Position numbers and translations under genes: made by a program
Shown: positions 1 through 8,427 of the stretch, piece after piece
Position numbering within the stretch: position 1 is the stretch's first letter
Layout: each line of letters opens with the position of its first letter
The notes under the pieces: model-generated
What the model saw: only the letters and a program-made list of their open reading frames with translations
Told to the model about the DNA's origin: nothing
Databases searched by the model: none
Assembly (NCBI RefSeq): GCF_014201095.1
Contig: NZ_JACHDN010000001.1
Location: 1,674,001 to 1,738,000 of the forward strand
Reading direction: 5' to 3'
Source: Cellulomonas hominis
GTDB lineage: Bacteria > Actinomycetota > Actinomycetes > Actinomycetales > Cellulomonadaceae
DNA length: 64,000 bases

Positions 1-57
1 GCGGGCGCCGGGGTCGAGGCGGAGGAGCGCCAGGGGGGCGCCGGTGCTGCTGGGCAC
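1..57 (-). CDS. N-terminal start of a gene that runs off the left edge
   Basis: Only 19 codons are visible, reading MPSSTGAPLALLRLDPGAR on the minus strand. The GTG start at 57 is preceded by AAGGA with six bases of spacing, which is a convincing ribosome binding site. Too little is present to name a function. It is divergent from the glycosyltransferase that begins at 279, and the 220 bases between them must carry both promoters, although no clear hexamers stand out. Confidence 0.5.
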   Translation of the reverse strand, partial: MPSSTGAPLALLRLDPGAR

Positions 58-278
58 GTCCGTCCTTCCGTCGGGGGTCGGCGGCTCGGGCCGCCGCGGG
101 TCACGGTAACCGGCGGGTACGACGTCCCGCAGCGGGGCCACGCCGGTGTCCCGCGGACCCCTCCGCGCGCCATCTGCGCCCACGTGTCCTACGATTCCGG
201 ACAAATCGCCGCATACCGGGCCAGGCAGGGGCGGGCAGGCGGCGGACAACCCCAGCGTCGGAGCGAGAGGTTCCCGCC

Positions 279-1235
279 ATGCCCCGTGCCCGAACCACGC
301 ACGTCCCGCAGCTGTCGGTCGGCGTGCCCGTGTACAACGGCGCCCTGTTCCTCGAGGAGGCCCTGACCGCGCTCCGCGACCAGGACCTCGAGGACATCGA
401 GGTCGTCGTGTCGGACAACGGCTCGACCGACGCGAGCCCCAAGATCGCGCAGAAGTTCGCCGACGCCGATCCGCGGTTCCGGCTGGTGCGCTCCGCGGTG
501 AACCAGGGCGTGGCGCGGAACTTCAACCGCACGCTGGCGCTCGCCCGCGCCCCGCTGTTCATGTGGCACGCCGCGGACGACCGCGTGGGTCCGGGCCACC
601 TCGCCGCCTGCCGGGACGCCCTCGCCGCCCATCCCCGGTCCGACATCGCGTTCCCGCTGGTCACGCTCATCGACGCGGCGGGCGACCCGGTCGGCCGGAT
701 GGACGACGAGGGGCTGACCTTCACCGGCCTCTCGCCGTCGGCGCGCGTCGACGTGCTGCTGCGCCGGTCGGTGTACCAGTCGATCGCGTGGGGCGGCGTG
801 CACCGCACGGAGCGGCTGCGCGCGCTCGGCGGCCACCCGCGGTTCTTCGGCGGGGACATCGTGCTGGCCATCCGGTCCGCGCTGCGCGGCGAGTGGGTCG
901 TGATCCCGGAGCAGCACTTCTTCTGCCGCCGGCACGACAACCAGAACAGCAAGGCCGTCGGCGCCGACCCGACCGTGCAGGTCCGCAGCTACGACCCGTC
1001 GTTCCGCCGGCCGGTCGCGTTCCCGCAGTGGTACCTGACGTTCCGGATGCTCACCGAGGCGGCCTCGGCGCCCGTCCCCGCGGTCGAGCGCGTGCGGGCG
1101 ACGGGCGCCGTGGTCCGCCGGTGGGTGGTCCCCGAGTGGCGGATGCTGCCCTACGACGTGAAGCGGAACCTGATCCGGCTGCGCACCGGGACGTACCGGG
1201 GCGCGTTCTCGTCCTCGTCGGGCTACTGGGTCTGA
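279..1235 (+). CDS. Family 2 glycosyltransferase
   Basis: This 318-residue protein has a GT-A fold of the GT2 type. It starts with QLSVGVPVYNGALFLEEAL (residues about 10-28), the usual nucleotide-sugar binding strand. VVVSDNGSTDAS follows near residue 45 and HAADDR near residue 98 supplies the DxD-like metal site. There are no transmembrane segments, so it is a cytoplasmic or peripheral enzyme that adds a sugar to a cell-surface polymer or glycolipid. The acceptor cannot be told from sequence. ATG 279 has GAGAGG eight bases upstream. The gene ends two bases before the convergent alpha-galactosidase and does not appear to belong to that operon. Confidence 0.85.
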   Translation: MPRARTTHVPQLSVGVPVYNGALFLEEALTALRDQDLEDIEVVVSDNGSTDASPKIAQKFADADPRFRLVRSAVNQGVARNFNRTLALARAPLFMWHAADDRVGPGHLAACRDALAAHPRSDIAFPLVTLIDAAGDPVGRMDDEGLTFTGLSPSARVDVLLRRSVYQSIAWGGVHRTERLRALGGHPRFFGGDIVLAIRSALRGEWVVIPEQHFFCRRHDNQNSKAVGADPTVQVRSYDPSFRRPVAFPQWYLTFRMLTEAASAPVPAVERVRATGAVVRRWVVPEWRMLPYDVKRNLIRLRTGTYRGAFSSSSGYWV

Positions 1236-1236
1236 G

Positions 1237-2745
1237 TCAGAGCGGGTAGTGCCCCGCCTCGCCCTCGACGGCCGGCCGGAAGTCCACCAGCCGGTCCCCG
1301 ACCCGCCACCGGTACCGGTCGACCTGCTCGGTCGCCGGGTCCTCGGCGAGGAACGCGCGCAGGGCGTCCAGGTCCGCGGGCTCGACCCACTCGGGCGGGT
1401 CGGACACCGCCTTGAAGCCCGAGAGCGTCGCGCAGTCCCGCAGCCACTGCATCTGCTCGTCCCCGAGCAGGTTCCGCCGCCGCCGGAAGTACGCCGCGTC
1501 CGGGTCCAGGCCGATCAGCCCGCGCAGCCACAGCCGGTGCACCGCGTTCGTGAGGGCGTTCCGGGCGGTGGCGTCGGACGGGTCGTCGGTGGCGTAGTTG
1601 TCCCACATCGGCGCGACGTCAGGGCCGGTGCGCACCGCGTTCAGCACGCCCAGGGAGGGGAACACCGGCGCGCCCGAGCCGAGCAGGTACGCGTCGGGCC
1701 CGGCGGCCTCCCGGACGGTCTCGACCGCCAGCCGGTAGGCGGCCTCGCGGTCGACGTCGGCGCCGCGCGCCCCCGCCACTGCGCCGGCGTTGACGAAGTC
1801 GAGCTTGAGGTACGTGAAGCCCCAGTCGTGCACCGCCCGGCCGATGGTCTCGGCCAGCAGCTCCCGGGCGTCCGCCCGGGTGAAGTCGAACGTCCAGTAC
1901 GGGCTGCCCCAGTTCGTGCCCGCCGCCACCGGGGCGCCGTCGGCGTCCCGCAGCAGCATCGCCGCGTGCCGCTGCGCGGTGCGCGACGACGGCAGGGCGA
2001 TGAACGGGGCGATCCACAGCCCGGGCCGCATCCCGCGGTCGCGGATCGACGCCGCGGTGTCCGCCATCCCCGCCGCGAACTTCCCGTTGGGGTGCCAGTC
2101 CCCGACGACCTCCTCCCACCCGTCGTCGAGCTGCACGGTGTCGAAGCCCAGCGCGGGCAGCTGCGGCACGATCCGGTCGAGGTCCGCGCGGGACACCGTC
2201 TCGTACAGGGAGTACCAGGAGGACCACACCGTGCCGGGGTGCGCGGGCAGCACGCCCCAGCGGTCCGCGAGCAGGTCGCGGTACCGCGCGAACACGTCGC
2301 GCTCGGGGCCGACGAGCAGCACCCACAGCGCCTCCCGGCCGGTCTCGGTCCAGGCCGCGAGCACGTCCCGGTCGGCGTGCAGCCGCGGGGTCTCGCCCTC
2401 CAGGCAGCCGAGCAGCAGCACGTCGGCCCCGCGGTCGACGGCGATCAGCCAGGAGGAGTGGTGCCGCGCCGGGTCGTCCCACGACGCGTCGTCGGCCGTC
2501 TGCCGGCGCACGGGGTTCGCCACCCGCAGCGGCGCGTCGGACATCCGGCGCCACCCGGTCGGCGACCAGGAGTTCTGGCCGTGCCGGTACACGGTGCCGT
2601 CGCCGGCGCCGTGCAGCAGCGACACGCGCGCTGACCGCAGGAACGTCTCCTCGACGTCGCCGGCGGGCCGGGCCCAGTCCGGGCGGACCGGGTCGGCGGC
2701 ACCGGGCGGGTGCAGCGGGAGAGCGGTCGGCGTGCTGACAACCAT
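1237..2745 (-). CDS. Alpha-galactosidase, GH36-like
   Basis: This 502-residue intracellular glycosidase should cleave terminal alpha-linked galactose from oligosaccharides such as melibiose or raffinose. LDDGWEE near residue 190, GLWIAPF and the nucleophile strand YLKLDF near residue 290 are typical of clan GH-D. The region VRTGPDVAPMW carries the likely acid/base aspartate. The length matches the short GH36 group related to Thermotoga GalA rather than the 700-residue forms. There is no signal peptide, so the substrate is imported first. GTG and ATG alternatives exist upstream, but ATG 2745 has GAGGAGG at ideal spacing. It is the last gene of the importer operon that begins at 6074. The exact substrate is inferred. 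Confidence 0.85.
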   Translation of the reverse strand: MVVSTPTALPLHPPGAADPVRPDWARPAGDVEETFLRSARVSLLHGAGDGTVYRHGQNSWSPTGWRRMSDAPLRVANPVRRQTADDASWDDPARHHSSWLIAVDRGADVLLLGCLEGETPRLHADRDVLAAWTETGREALWVLLVGPERDVFARYRDLLADRWGVLPAHPGTVWSSWYSLYETVSRADLDRIVPQLPALGFDTVQLDDGWEEVVGDWHPNGKFAAGMADTAASIRDRGMRPGLWIAPFIALPSSRTAQRHAAMLLRDADGAPVAAGTNWGSPYWTFDFTRADARELLAETIGRAVHDWGFTYLKLDFVNAGAVAGARGADVDREAAYRLAVETVREAAGPDAYLLGSGAPVFPSLGVLNAVRTGPDVAPMWDNYATDDPSDATARNALTNAVHRLWLRGLIGLDPDAAYFRRRRNLLGDEQMQWLRDCATLSGFKAVSDPPEWVEPADLDALRAFLAEDPATEQVDRYRWRVGDRLVDFRPAVEGEAGHYPL

Positions 2746-2807
2746 GCGGGTCCTCCTCAAGGGCGGCGGGGGCGGCGCGCACGGCACCGCCCCCGCCGGG
2801 TGGGGGC

Positions 2808-4148
2808 TTACTGGAACAGGGCCTCGACGGCGTCGTTCGCCTCGGTCAGCCGCTGCTGCGGGTCGGCGCCCTGCGCGATCGCCTGCATCGCGTCCTGGAC
2901 GGCCGTGTTCACCTCCGCGGCGCGGTTGAAGGCCGGGAGCATGAACGTCTCGCCGTCGTCCGCCACGGACACGAAGGCGGTGGAGTCGATGCCGGCCTCC
3001 TCGCGCGCCGCCATGGCCGCGTCCGTGCCGGAGCTGCGCGCCGGGAAGATCAGGCCGGCGCTGCCGACCGCGTCCTGGCACTCGGCGGAGGCCAGGTACT
3101 CGACCCAGCGGTACGCCTCGTCGGGATGCTTCGTGCCCGACCAGATCACGTCCGACAGGCCGTTCGTGGCGGCCGTGCGACCCTCGGGGCCCTCCGGCAC
3201 CGGCGCGAACGCGAGGTCGACCGTGGCGTCCGGGCCGACGTACGTGGACGCCATCCAGGACCCGGCGATCGTCGACGCCGCGGTCCCGCTGGTCATGACG
3301 GCCTCGGTGCCGAGGGTGGACTGCGAGTCGAACGCCGGCATGTAGCCGCCGTCGATCATCTGCTGGATCCACGTCATGGTCTCGACCAGCGGCGCCGAGT
3401 CGAAGTTGAACGTCGTCGGGGCGACGTCCTCGTCGCTGTACGTGAAGCCGTTCGAGTGCGCGAAGTTGCCCCAGCCGTTCTGGCCCGTCGCCCCGTCGCC
3501 CCACTCGGGGTAGTAGCCGTACCGGACGACGCTGCCCTTGTCGAAGGCCGGGTCCAGCCCGGTGCGGCCCGCGGAGTCCAGCGTCAGGGCCTTGACGAAC
3601 TCCCCGAACGTGCCGCCGTCCTGCGGGTTCCAGGTCAGCGCGGCCACGTCCCCGGCGGAGTACCCCGCGGCCTCGGCCGCCGGCACGTCGTACAGGTACG
3701 CGACGGTGTCCCAGTCCTTCGGCAGGCCGTAGCGCTTGCCCTCGTACACCCAGCGGTCCGCGAGGCCCTCCTTGAAGTCGGCGAAGTCGATGTCCGACGC
3801 CTCGACCCGGTCCGTGAGGTCGAGCAGCTGGTTCGTCTCGACGAACTGCAGGAAGTACGAGATCTGGTTGGTGAACACGTCGGGCGCGGTGCCCGCCGTG
3901 ATCTGCGTGCTGAGGTTCTGCCAGTACTGCGCCCACCCGGTCTGCGTGAGCTTCACGGTGATCTCGGGGTTCGCCTCGTGGAACGCGTCGGCGCAGCCCT
4001 GGTACAGCGGCAGCTGCGTGTCGTCCCAGAGCCAGTAGTCGAGCGTGACCTCGCCGCCGGCGGCGTCGTCGCCGCCCGCGGAGGAGCACGCGCTCAGCGC
4101 CAGCACCGATGCTGTCGCCAGGAGCGCGACGGCGGTGGTCCTCTTCAT
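2808..4148 (-). CDS. Sugar-binding lipoprotein of an ABC importer (SBP family 1)
   Basis: This 446-residue protein starts with a lipoprotein signal: MKRT, a hydrophobic stretch, then the lipobox LSAC with the modified cysteine at about residue 21. The mature part has features of family 1 solute-binding proteins: VTLDYWLWDD, a FHEANPEITVKL segment and conserved aromatic residues. It would sit on the outer face of the membrane and deliver an oligosaccharide to the two permeases encoded upstream. No ATPase gene lies in this operon, so a shared MsiK/MalK-type ATPase elsewhere probably energises it, as is common in actinobacteria. The adjacent alpha-galactosidase suggests an alpha-galactoside ligand, which is an inference. 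Confidence 0.9.
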   Translation of the reverse strand: MKRTTAVALLATASVLALSACSSAGGDDAAGGEVTLDYWLWDDTQLPLYQGCADAFHEANPEITVKLTQTGWAQYWQNLSTQITAGTAPDVFTNQISYFLQFVETNQLLDLTDRVEASDIDFADFKEGLADRWVYEGKRYGLPKDWDTVAYLYDVPAAEAAGYSAGDVAALTWNPQDGGTFGEFVKALTLDSAGRTGLDPAFDKGSVVRYGYYPEWGDGATGQNGWGNFAHSNGFTYSDEDVAPTTFNFDSAPLVETMTWIQQMIDGGYMPAFDSQSTLGTEAVMTSGTAASTIAGSWMASTYVGPDATVDLAFAPVPEGPEGRTAATNGLSDVIWSGTKHPDEAYRWVEYLASAECQDAVGSAGLIFPARSSGTDAAMAAREEAGIDSTAFVSVADDGETFMLPAFNRAAEVNTAVQDAMQAIAQGADPQQRLTEANDAVEALFQ

Positions 4149-4203
4149 GGGTCTTCCTCTCGTGTGGGAACTGCGGGCGAGCGGGCGTGCGGGAGCCGGA
4201 CGG

Positions 4204-5124
4204 CTACTTGCCGCCCGAGAAGTTGAGGGACTGCACGAGCTGCTTCCCCAGGAACACGAGGATCAGCAGCACGGGGATGACGGAGAGCGTCGAGCCGGCC
4301 ATCAGACCCGTCCAGTCCGGCGACGTGTTCGGCGACTGCTGCTGGAACACGCCCAGCGCGACGGTGAGCACGCGGGTGCCCTCGGAGTTCCCCGCGACCA
4401 GCGGCCACAGGTAGTCCTTCCACATCCCCACGAGCGTGATCAGCATCATCGTGGCGATCGGCCCGCGGCTCATCGGCAGCGCGATCCGCCAGAACCGGCC
4501 CAGCGCGCCGACGCCGTCGATCATCGCGGCCTCCTCCACCTCCCGCGGCAGGGACAGGAAGAACTGCCGGAGGAAGAAGATCGCGAAGGGGCTGGTGAGG
4601 ATGGCCGGGGCCACCAGGCCGACCATGGTGTTGAGCAGACCGGCCTGGCGCATCAGCGCGAAGTTCGGCAGCAGCGTGAAGATCCCCGGGATCATGAGGC
4701 CGGCCAGGATCACCGCGAACAGCGCGTCCCGGCCGCGGAACCGCAGCCGCGCGAGGGCGTAGGCGGCGGCCGCGCAGGACAGGGTCTGGAGCACGGCGAC
4801 CGACCCGGCGTACAGGACCGAGTTCACGGTGTACCGGGCGAAGTCGATCGTCGCGCCCGTGCCACCCGCGGCGACGGCCTCCTCGATGCTGGTCAGGCCC
4901 AGCACGCGCTGGAAGTTGATCAGCGTGGGGTCGGTCGGCCACAGGCGGCTCGCGTCCCCGATCAGGCCGGCGGCCGGGGTGAGCGCGGTGCGGACCATCC
5001 AGTAGAACGGGAACACCGTGGCCAGGACGACGGCGCCGACGACGACCCAGGCGGCGGCGCGGCCGGGGCGGACGGCCCGGCGGCGGCCGGCACGGGCGGG
5101 GCGCGGCGCTGCGGGCGCGGTCAT
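4204..5124 (-). CDS. ABC sugar permease, MalG type
   Basis: This is a 306-residue inner-membrane permease with about six transmembrane helices. The EAAMIDGVGALGRFWRIALP segment near residue 200 is the EAA loop that contacts the ATPase. The N-terminal region with FPFYWMVRTALTP is typical of MalG/LacG proteins. ATG 5124 overlaps the stop codon of the upstream permease as ATGA, so the two are translationally coupled and start choice is firm. It pairs with the MalF-type permease and the binding lipoprotein to import the substrate of the alpha-galactosidase. Confidence 0.9.
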   Translation of the reverse strand: MTAPAAPRPARAGRRRAVRPGRAAAWVVVGAVVLATVFPFYWMVRTALTPAAGLIGDASRLWPTDPTLINFQRVLGLTSIEEAVAAGGTGATIDFARYTVNSVLYAGSVAVLQTLSCAAAAYALARLRFRGRDALFAVILAGLMIPGIFTLLPNFALMRQAGLLNTMVGLVAPAILTSPFAIFFLRQFFLSLPREVEEAAMIDGVGALGRFWRIALPMSRGPIATMMLITLVGMWKDYLWPLVAGNSEGTRVLTVALGVFQQQSPNTSPDWTGLMAGSTLSVIPVLLILVFLGKQLVQSLNFSGGK

Positions 5125-6074
5125 GACAGGTCCGATCGGTTCGCGCGCATGAGACGCATCTGGGCGAAGGTGAGGGCGCCGAGGATCACGACGAGGATCA
5201 GCGAGACCGCCGAGGCGTAGCCCATCCGGTAGAACGCGAAGGCCTGCTGGTAGATGTAGTAGTAGATGACCCGGACCTCGGGGATCGGGTTGTTCCCGTA
5301 GCCGACCTGCACCAGGTCGAACACCTGGAACGAGCCGATCAGCGAGACCACGACCACCAGCGCGAGCACCGGGCGGATCAGCGGCAGCGTGATCCGGGCG
5401 AACATCCGGGTCTCCCCCGCGCCGTCCAGCGCGCCGGCCTCGTAGAGCTCGCCGGGGACCTGCAGCATCCCGGCGTACAGCAGCAGCGCGGTGTACCCGA
5501 GGCCGGACCAGACGGAGATCGCGACGACGATCCACAGCGCGGCGCCCGAGTTGTAGAACGTCACGCCGTGGATGCCGATCGAGTCGAGCAGGTTCTTGAG
5601 GAACCCGACGTTCGCGTCGAGCAGCCAGCCCCAGATCAGCGCGATGGCCACGTTCGGCACCAGCCAGGGCAGCAGGAGCAGCGAGCGCACCCAGGTCCGC
5701 AGCTGGAGCCGCTGCATCAGGGCGGCGAGCACGAGCGCCAGCACCATGACGACGACGATGTTCACGACGGCGAACACGGCCGTGATCCGCAGCGACGCCC
5801 ACACCTGCGGGTCGTCCAGCACCTCGCGGAAGTTGTCGGCGCCGACGAAGGACGGCTCGTTCAGCAGGTTGAAGTCCGTCACCGAGTACCAGGCGCCCCG
5901 GACGGTCGGGTACAGGTAGAACACCGCGAACCCCAGCAGCGCCGGCAGCAGCAGCACCGCGGCGGCCCACGCCTCCCTGCGCCGGACCCGCGACCGGGAC
6001 GCGCCGGCGCCGGGCGGCGGGTCGTCGCTGATCGGCCGGCGCGCCTGCGCGTCGACCGCGGTCACTCTCGACAT
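5121..6074 (-). CDS. ABC sugar permease, MalF type
   Basis: This 317-residue permease has six predicted membrane helices and an EAA-type loop, YEAGALDGAGETRMFARITL. The entry LLPALLGFAVFYLYPTVRGAWYS is the usual first helix of MalF/LacF proteins. ATG 6074 has GGGAGG six bases upstream; longer upstream readings would run into the promoter region, so they are rejected. It is the first gene of the importer and alpha-galactosidase operon, which runs 6074 to 1237 in the order permease, permease, binding protein, glycosidase. The ROK regulator gene is divergent, with a palindrome between them. Confidence 0.9.
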   Translation of the reverse strand: MSRVTAVDAQARRPISDDPPPGAGASRSRVRRREAWAAAVLLLPALLGFAVFYLYPTVRGAWYSVTDFNLLNEPSFVGADNFREVLDDPQVWASLRITAVFAVVNIVVVMVLALVLAALMQRLQLRTWVRSLLLLPWLVPNVAIALIWGWLLDANVGFLKNLLDSIGIHGVTFYNSGAALWIVVAISVWSGLGYTALLLYAGMLQVPGELYEAGALDGAGETRMFARITLPLIRPVLALVVVVSLIGSFQVFDLVQVGYGNNPIPEVRVIYYYIYQQAFAFYRMGYASAVSLILVVILGALTFAQMRLMRANRSDLS

Positions 6075-6145
6075 CGAGAACCTCCCTGGTGGGCCGTCTG
6101 ACGTCCTTCCGGGCTGCGGCCAGGGGTTAGGCAAGCAGTGCTGTA

Positions 6146-6173
6146 GGGTTCTGTCAAGGACGTTGCAGAACCC
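6146..6173. promoter_or_regulatory. Candidate operator palindrome between ROK gene and sugar operon
   Basis: Eight-base arms GGGTTCTG (6146-6153) and CAGAACCC (6166-6173) are perfect inverted repeats around a 12-base centre. The site lies 72 bases upstream of the permease start at 6074 and 92 bases before the proposed ROK start at 6265, so one bound dimer could control both directions. This is an inference from position and symmetry. Confidence 0.5.
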
Positions 6174-6264
6174 GCGCACCCGGAGTGACCGCGAACCACC
6201 CCGGGACGCGCGCGTGCTGCCGTACATTCACGACGGACGAGCAGGGGCGGGAGGCGACGACGCG

Positions 6265-7410
6265 GTGGTGGCGCGCGAGAGCGGGGTGCGGGAGCTCAAC
6301 CTCCTGCGGACCTTCCGGGAGATCCGCGCGGGCGACGGCGCGACCACGGCCGGGCTCAGCCGCGCGACCGGCCTGTCCCGGCCCAGCGTGAACTCCCTGG
6401 TCACCGAGCTGGTCGACCTCGGCTGGGTGGACGTCGTCGAGCCCGTGCCCGACGGCCTCGGCGGCCGCCCGCCGCAGCGCTTCCGGTACCGGGCCGACGC
6501 CGGCCACCTCGCCGGCCTCGACATCGGGGTGCACCGGGTCACCGCCGTGGTGTCCGACCTGGCCGGCACCGTCCTCGCCGGCCGGGAGCTCGAGGTGGAC
6601 GCCGCGGCGCCCCCCGCCGCCCGCCTCGCGCGGGTGGACGAGGTGCTGCGGGACGCGCTCGACGCCGCGGGTCTCGCCCCCGAGCAGATGTGGGGGGTCG
6701 CCGCCGCCGTCACCGGCCCGGTCGACTCCACGGGCCGCACGTCGCTGTTCAGCCCCCTGCCCGGGTGGACCGAGGTCGACCTCGTGGCGCACCTCAAGGG
6801 GACCTTCGCCTGCCCCGTCCGCGTCGAGAACGACGTGAAGCTCGCGCTCCTGGCCGAGAGCGAGTGGGGCGTCGCCCGGGGCGCGCGCGACGTCGTCTAC
6901 ATCCTCGCCGGCCTGCGCACCGGCGCCGCCGCCCTGGTCAACGGCCGCCTCGTCATCGGCCACGCCGGCGCCGCGGGCGAGATCGGCGCGCTGCCCGCGG
7001 TCCGCTGGCTGCGCGCCGTCGACCGCCTCGAGCACGCGCCCGGCATGCCGGAGTCCGCGCAGGGCAGCGGGTTCGCCGCGTGGACGTTCGAGCGCGCCCG
7101 CCGGGGCGACGCCGAGGCCCGCAAGCGCGTGCGGAAGTACGCCCGCGACGTCGCCACCGGCGCGTCCGCCCTCGTGCTGACCCTCGACCCCGAGCTGCTC
7201 GTCCTCGGCGGCGGCAGCACCCCGTGGGCCGACCTGTGGGTGCCCGAGCTCGGCGCCGCCGTCGGCCGCAGCGTCATCCGGATGCCCGAGGTGCGGGTGT
7301 CCAGCATGGGCAGCGACCACGTCGCACGCGGCGCGGTCCGGCTCGCGATGGCCCAGGTGGAGGCGGACTACTTCACGACGCGGGTGCGGGCGGCCCGGCA
7401 GCCGGGCTGA
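6265..7410 (+). CDS. ROK-family transcriptional regulator
   Basis: The protein has an N-terminal winged helix (ELNLLRTFREIRAGDGATTA, then SRATGLSRPSVNSLVTELVD) and a sugar-kinase-like ROK domain with GLDIGVHRVTAVVSD and ENDVKLALLAESEWG. It probably represses the divergent importer and alpha-galactosidase operon until a sugar inducer binds. The zinc-binding CxCGxxGC motif that most ROK regulators carry is absent; the region after GAAGEIGALP contains no cysteine at all. GTG 6265 is chosen because GGGAGG lies ten bases upstream and the helix-turn-helix starts soon after. GTG 6214 or a start at 6163 in the same frame would lengthen it. Confidence 0.82.
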   Translation: MVARESGVRELNLLRTFREIRAGDGATTAGLSRATGLSRPSVNSLVTELVDLGWVDVVEPVPDGLGGRPPQRFRYRADAGHLAGLDIGVHRVTAVVSDLAGTVLAGRELEVDAAAPPAARLARVDEVLRDALDAAGLAPEQMWGVAAAVTGPVDSTGRTSLFSPLPGWTEVDLVAHLKGTFACPVRVENDVKLALLAESEWGVARGARDVVYILAGLRTGAAALVNGRLVIGHAGAAGEIGALPAVRWLRAVDRLEHAPGMPESAQGSGFAAWTFERARRGDAEARKRVRKYARDVATGASALVLTLDPELLVLGGGSTPWADLWVPELGAAVGRSVIRMPEVRVSSMGSDHVARGAVRLAMAQVEADYFTTRVRAARQPG

Positions 7411-7411
7411 C

Positions 7412-7440
7412 CTGACCCCGCACCGCCCGGCGCGGGTCAG
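7412..7440. terminator. Bidirectional hairpin between ROK gene and galM
   Basis: CTGACCC (7412-7418) and GGGTCAG (7434-7440) pair around a GC-rich centre, just after the ROK stop and overlapping the galM stop. There is no T tract, as is usual for actinobacterial terminators. Confidence 0.4.
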
Positions 7441-8363
7441 ACGTGGACGGCACGGATGGTCCATCCGGCGGACACGGACGCGCCGGGCGCCAGCACGGTG
7501 AGGTCCCGACCCGAGCGCAGGGCGTCCGGCGGGCAGGTCATCGGCTCCACGGCCAGGCCCGCGCGCCTGCCGGGTCCGTCCTCCCGATCGGCGGAGTACA
7601 GCTGCAGCCAGCGGCAGCCGGCGTCGCTCGCGAGCTCCACCCCGCGGCCCCCGGGGCTCGTCAGGCGCGTCCGCACCAGGCCGTCCGCACCGGGACGCAG
7701 GGCCGTGTACGCATGGTTCAGCACGGTCTCCCCGATCCGCCGCGGGCGACGGAAGTCCAGCGCCCCGCCGTCGTGCTCGGCCACCGCGACGTCACGGACC
7801 GGGAGCCCGCGCGGGTCGGCGAGCAGCACGGACTCCGCAGGGAGCTCGAGGGTCCAGTCGTCGACCGCGCCTCCCGCGGCCGCGACGAGGTACGGGTGCC
7901 CGCCGAGGCCGCAGGGCGCGGCGGTCGGGCTCTCGTTCGTGGCGGTGACACGCTGGGTGAGGCCGTCGGCGCCGAGCGCGTGCTCGACGTCGAGCCGCAC
8001 GCGCCACGGGTAGCCGGACCGCGGCTGGACCGTCCCGGCCAGCACCACCCGCGCGCTGCCGGCCTCCACCAGCCGGAAGTCGACCCACGCGGCGAGGCCG
8101 TGCAGGGCGGTGCCGGACGCGGGCTCGTCGACGGGGAGCTGGTGCGTGCGCCCGGCGAACTGGTACCGGGCGTCACCGACCCGGTTCGGCCACGGGGCCA
8201 GCACTGCGCCCCGCATGCCCGGACGCACCTCGTCCTCGTCGAACGGGAGCACGAGGTCGCGGTCGTCGTGGCGCAGCGACCGCAGCGTGGCGCCGACGCT
8301 CGCCACGCCGGCCTCGTACCCGTGCGCGCGGATGACGATCTGGTCCCCCGACAGCGGCCTCAT
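7437..8363 (-). CDS. galM: Aldose 1-epimerase (galactose mutarotase)
   Basis: This 308-residue cytoplasmic enzyme interconverts the alpha and beta anomers of galactose or glucose. LAPWPNRVGD, the HGLAAW histidine, GGHPYLV (catalytic histidine region) and VEPMTCPPDAL match the bacterial mutarotase family in order. It lies 64 bases downstream of the DUF5107/TPR gene and is likely co-transcribed with it. Its product would feed released galactose or glucose into metabolism, in keeping with the alpha-galactosidase next door. The start ATG has only a weak ribosome site. Confidence 0.87.
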   Translation of the reverse strand: MRPLSGDQIVIRAHGYEAGVASVGATLRSLRHDDRDLVLPFDEDEVRPGMRGAVLAPWPNRVGDARYQFAGRTHQLPVDEPASGTALHGLAAWVDFRLVEAGSARVVLAGTVQPRSGYPWRVRLDVEHALGADGLTQRVTATNESPTAAPCGLGGHPYLVAAAGGAVDDWTLELPAESVLLADPRGLPVRDVAVAEHDGGALDFRRPRRIGETVLNHAYTALRPGADGLVRTRLTSPGGRGVELASDAGCRWLQLYSADREDGPGRRAGLAVEPMTCPPDALRSGRDLTVLAPGASVSAGWTIRAVHV

Positions 8364-8427
8364 GGTCGGTCGGTGCCCGTCGTGGTACCGGCGGCCGGCG
8401 CGGGCGCGACGTCCCGCGGGACGGTGG

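Noticed and set aside
1237..4089. A 950-residue minus-strand frame covering both the binding protein and the alpha-galactosidase
   Set aside because: Its N-terminal part is an out-of-frame shadow of the binding lipoprotein. The real alpha-galactosidase starts at 2745 with GAGGAGG.
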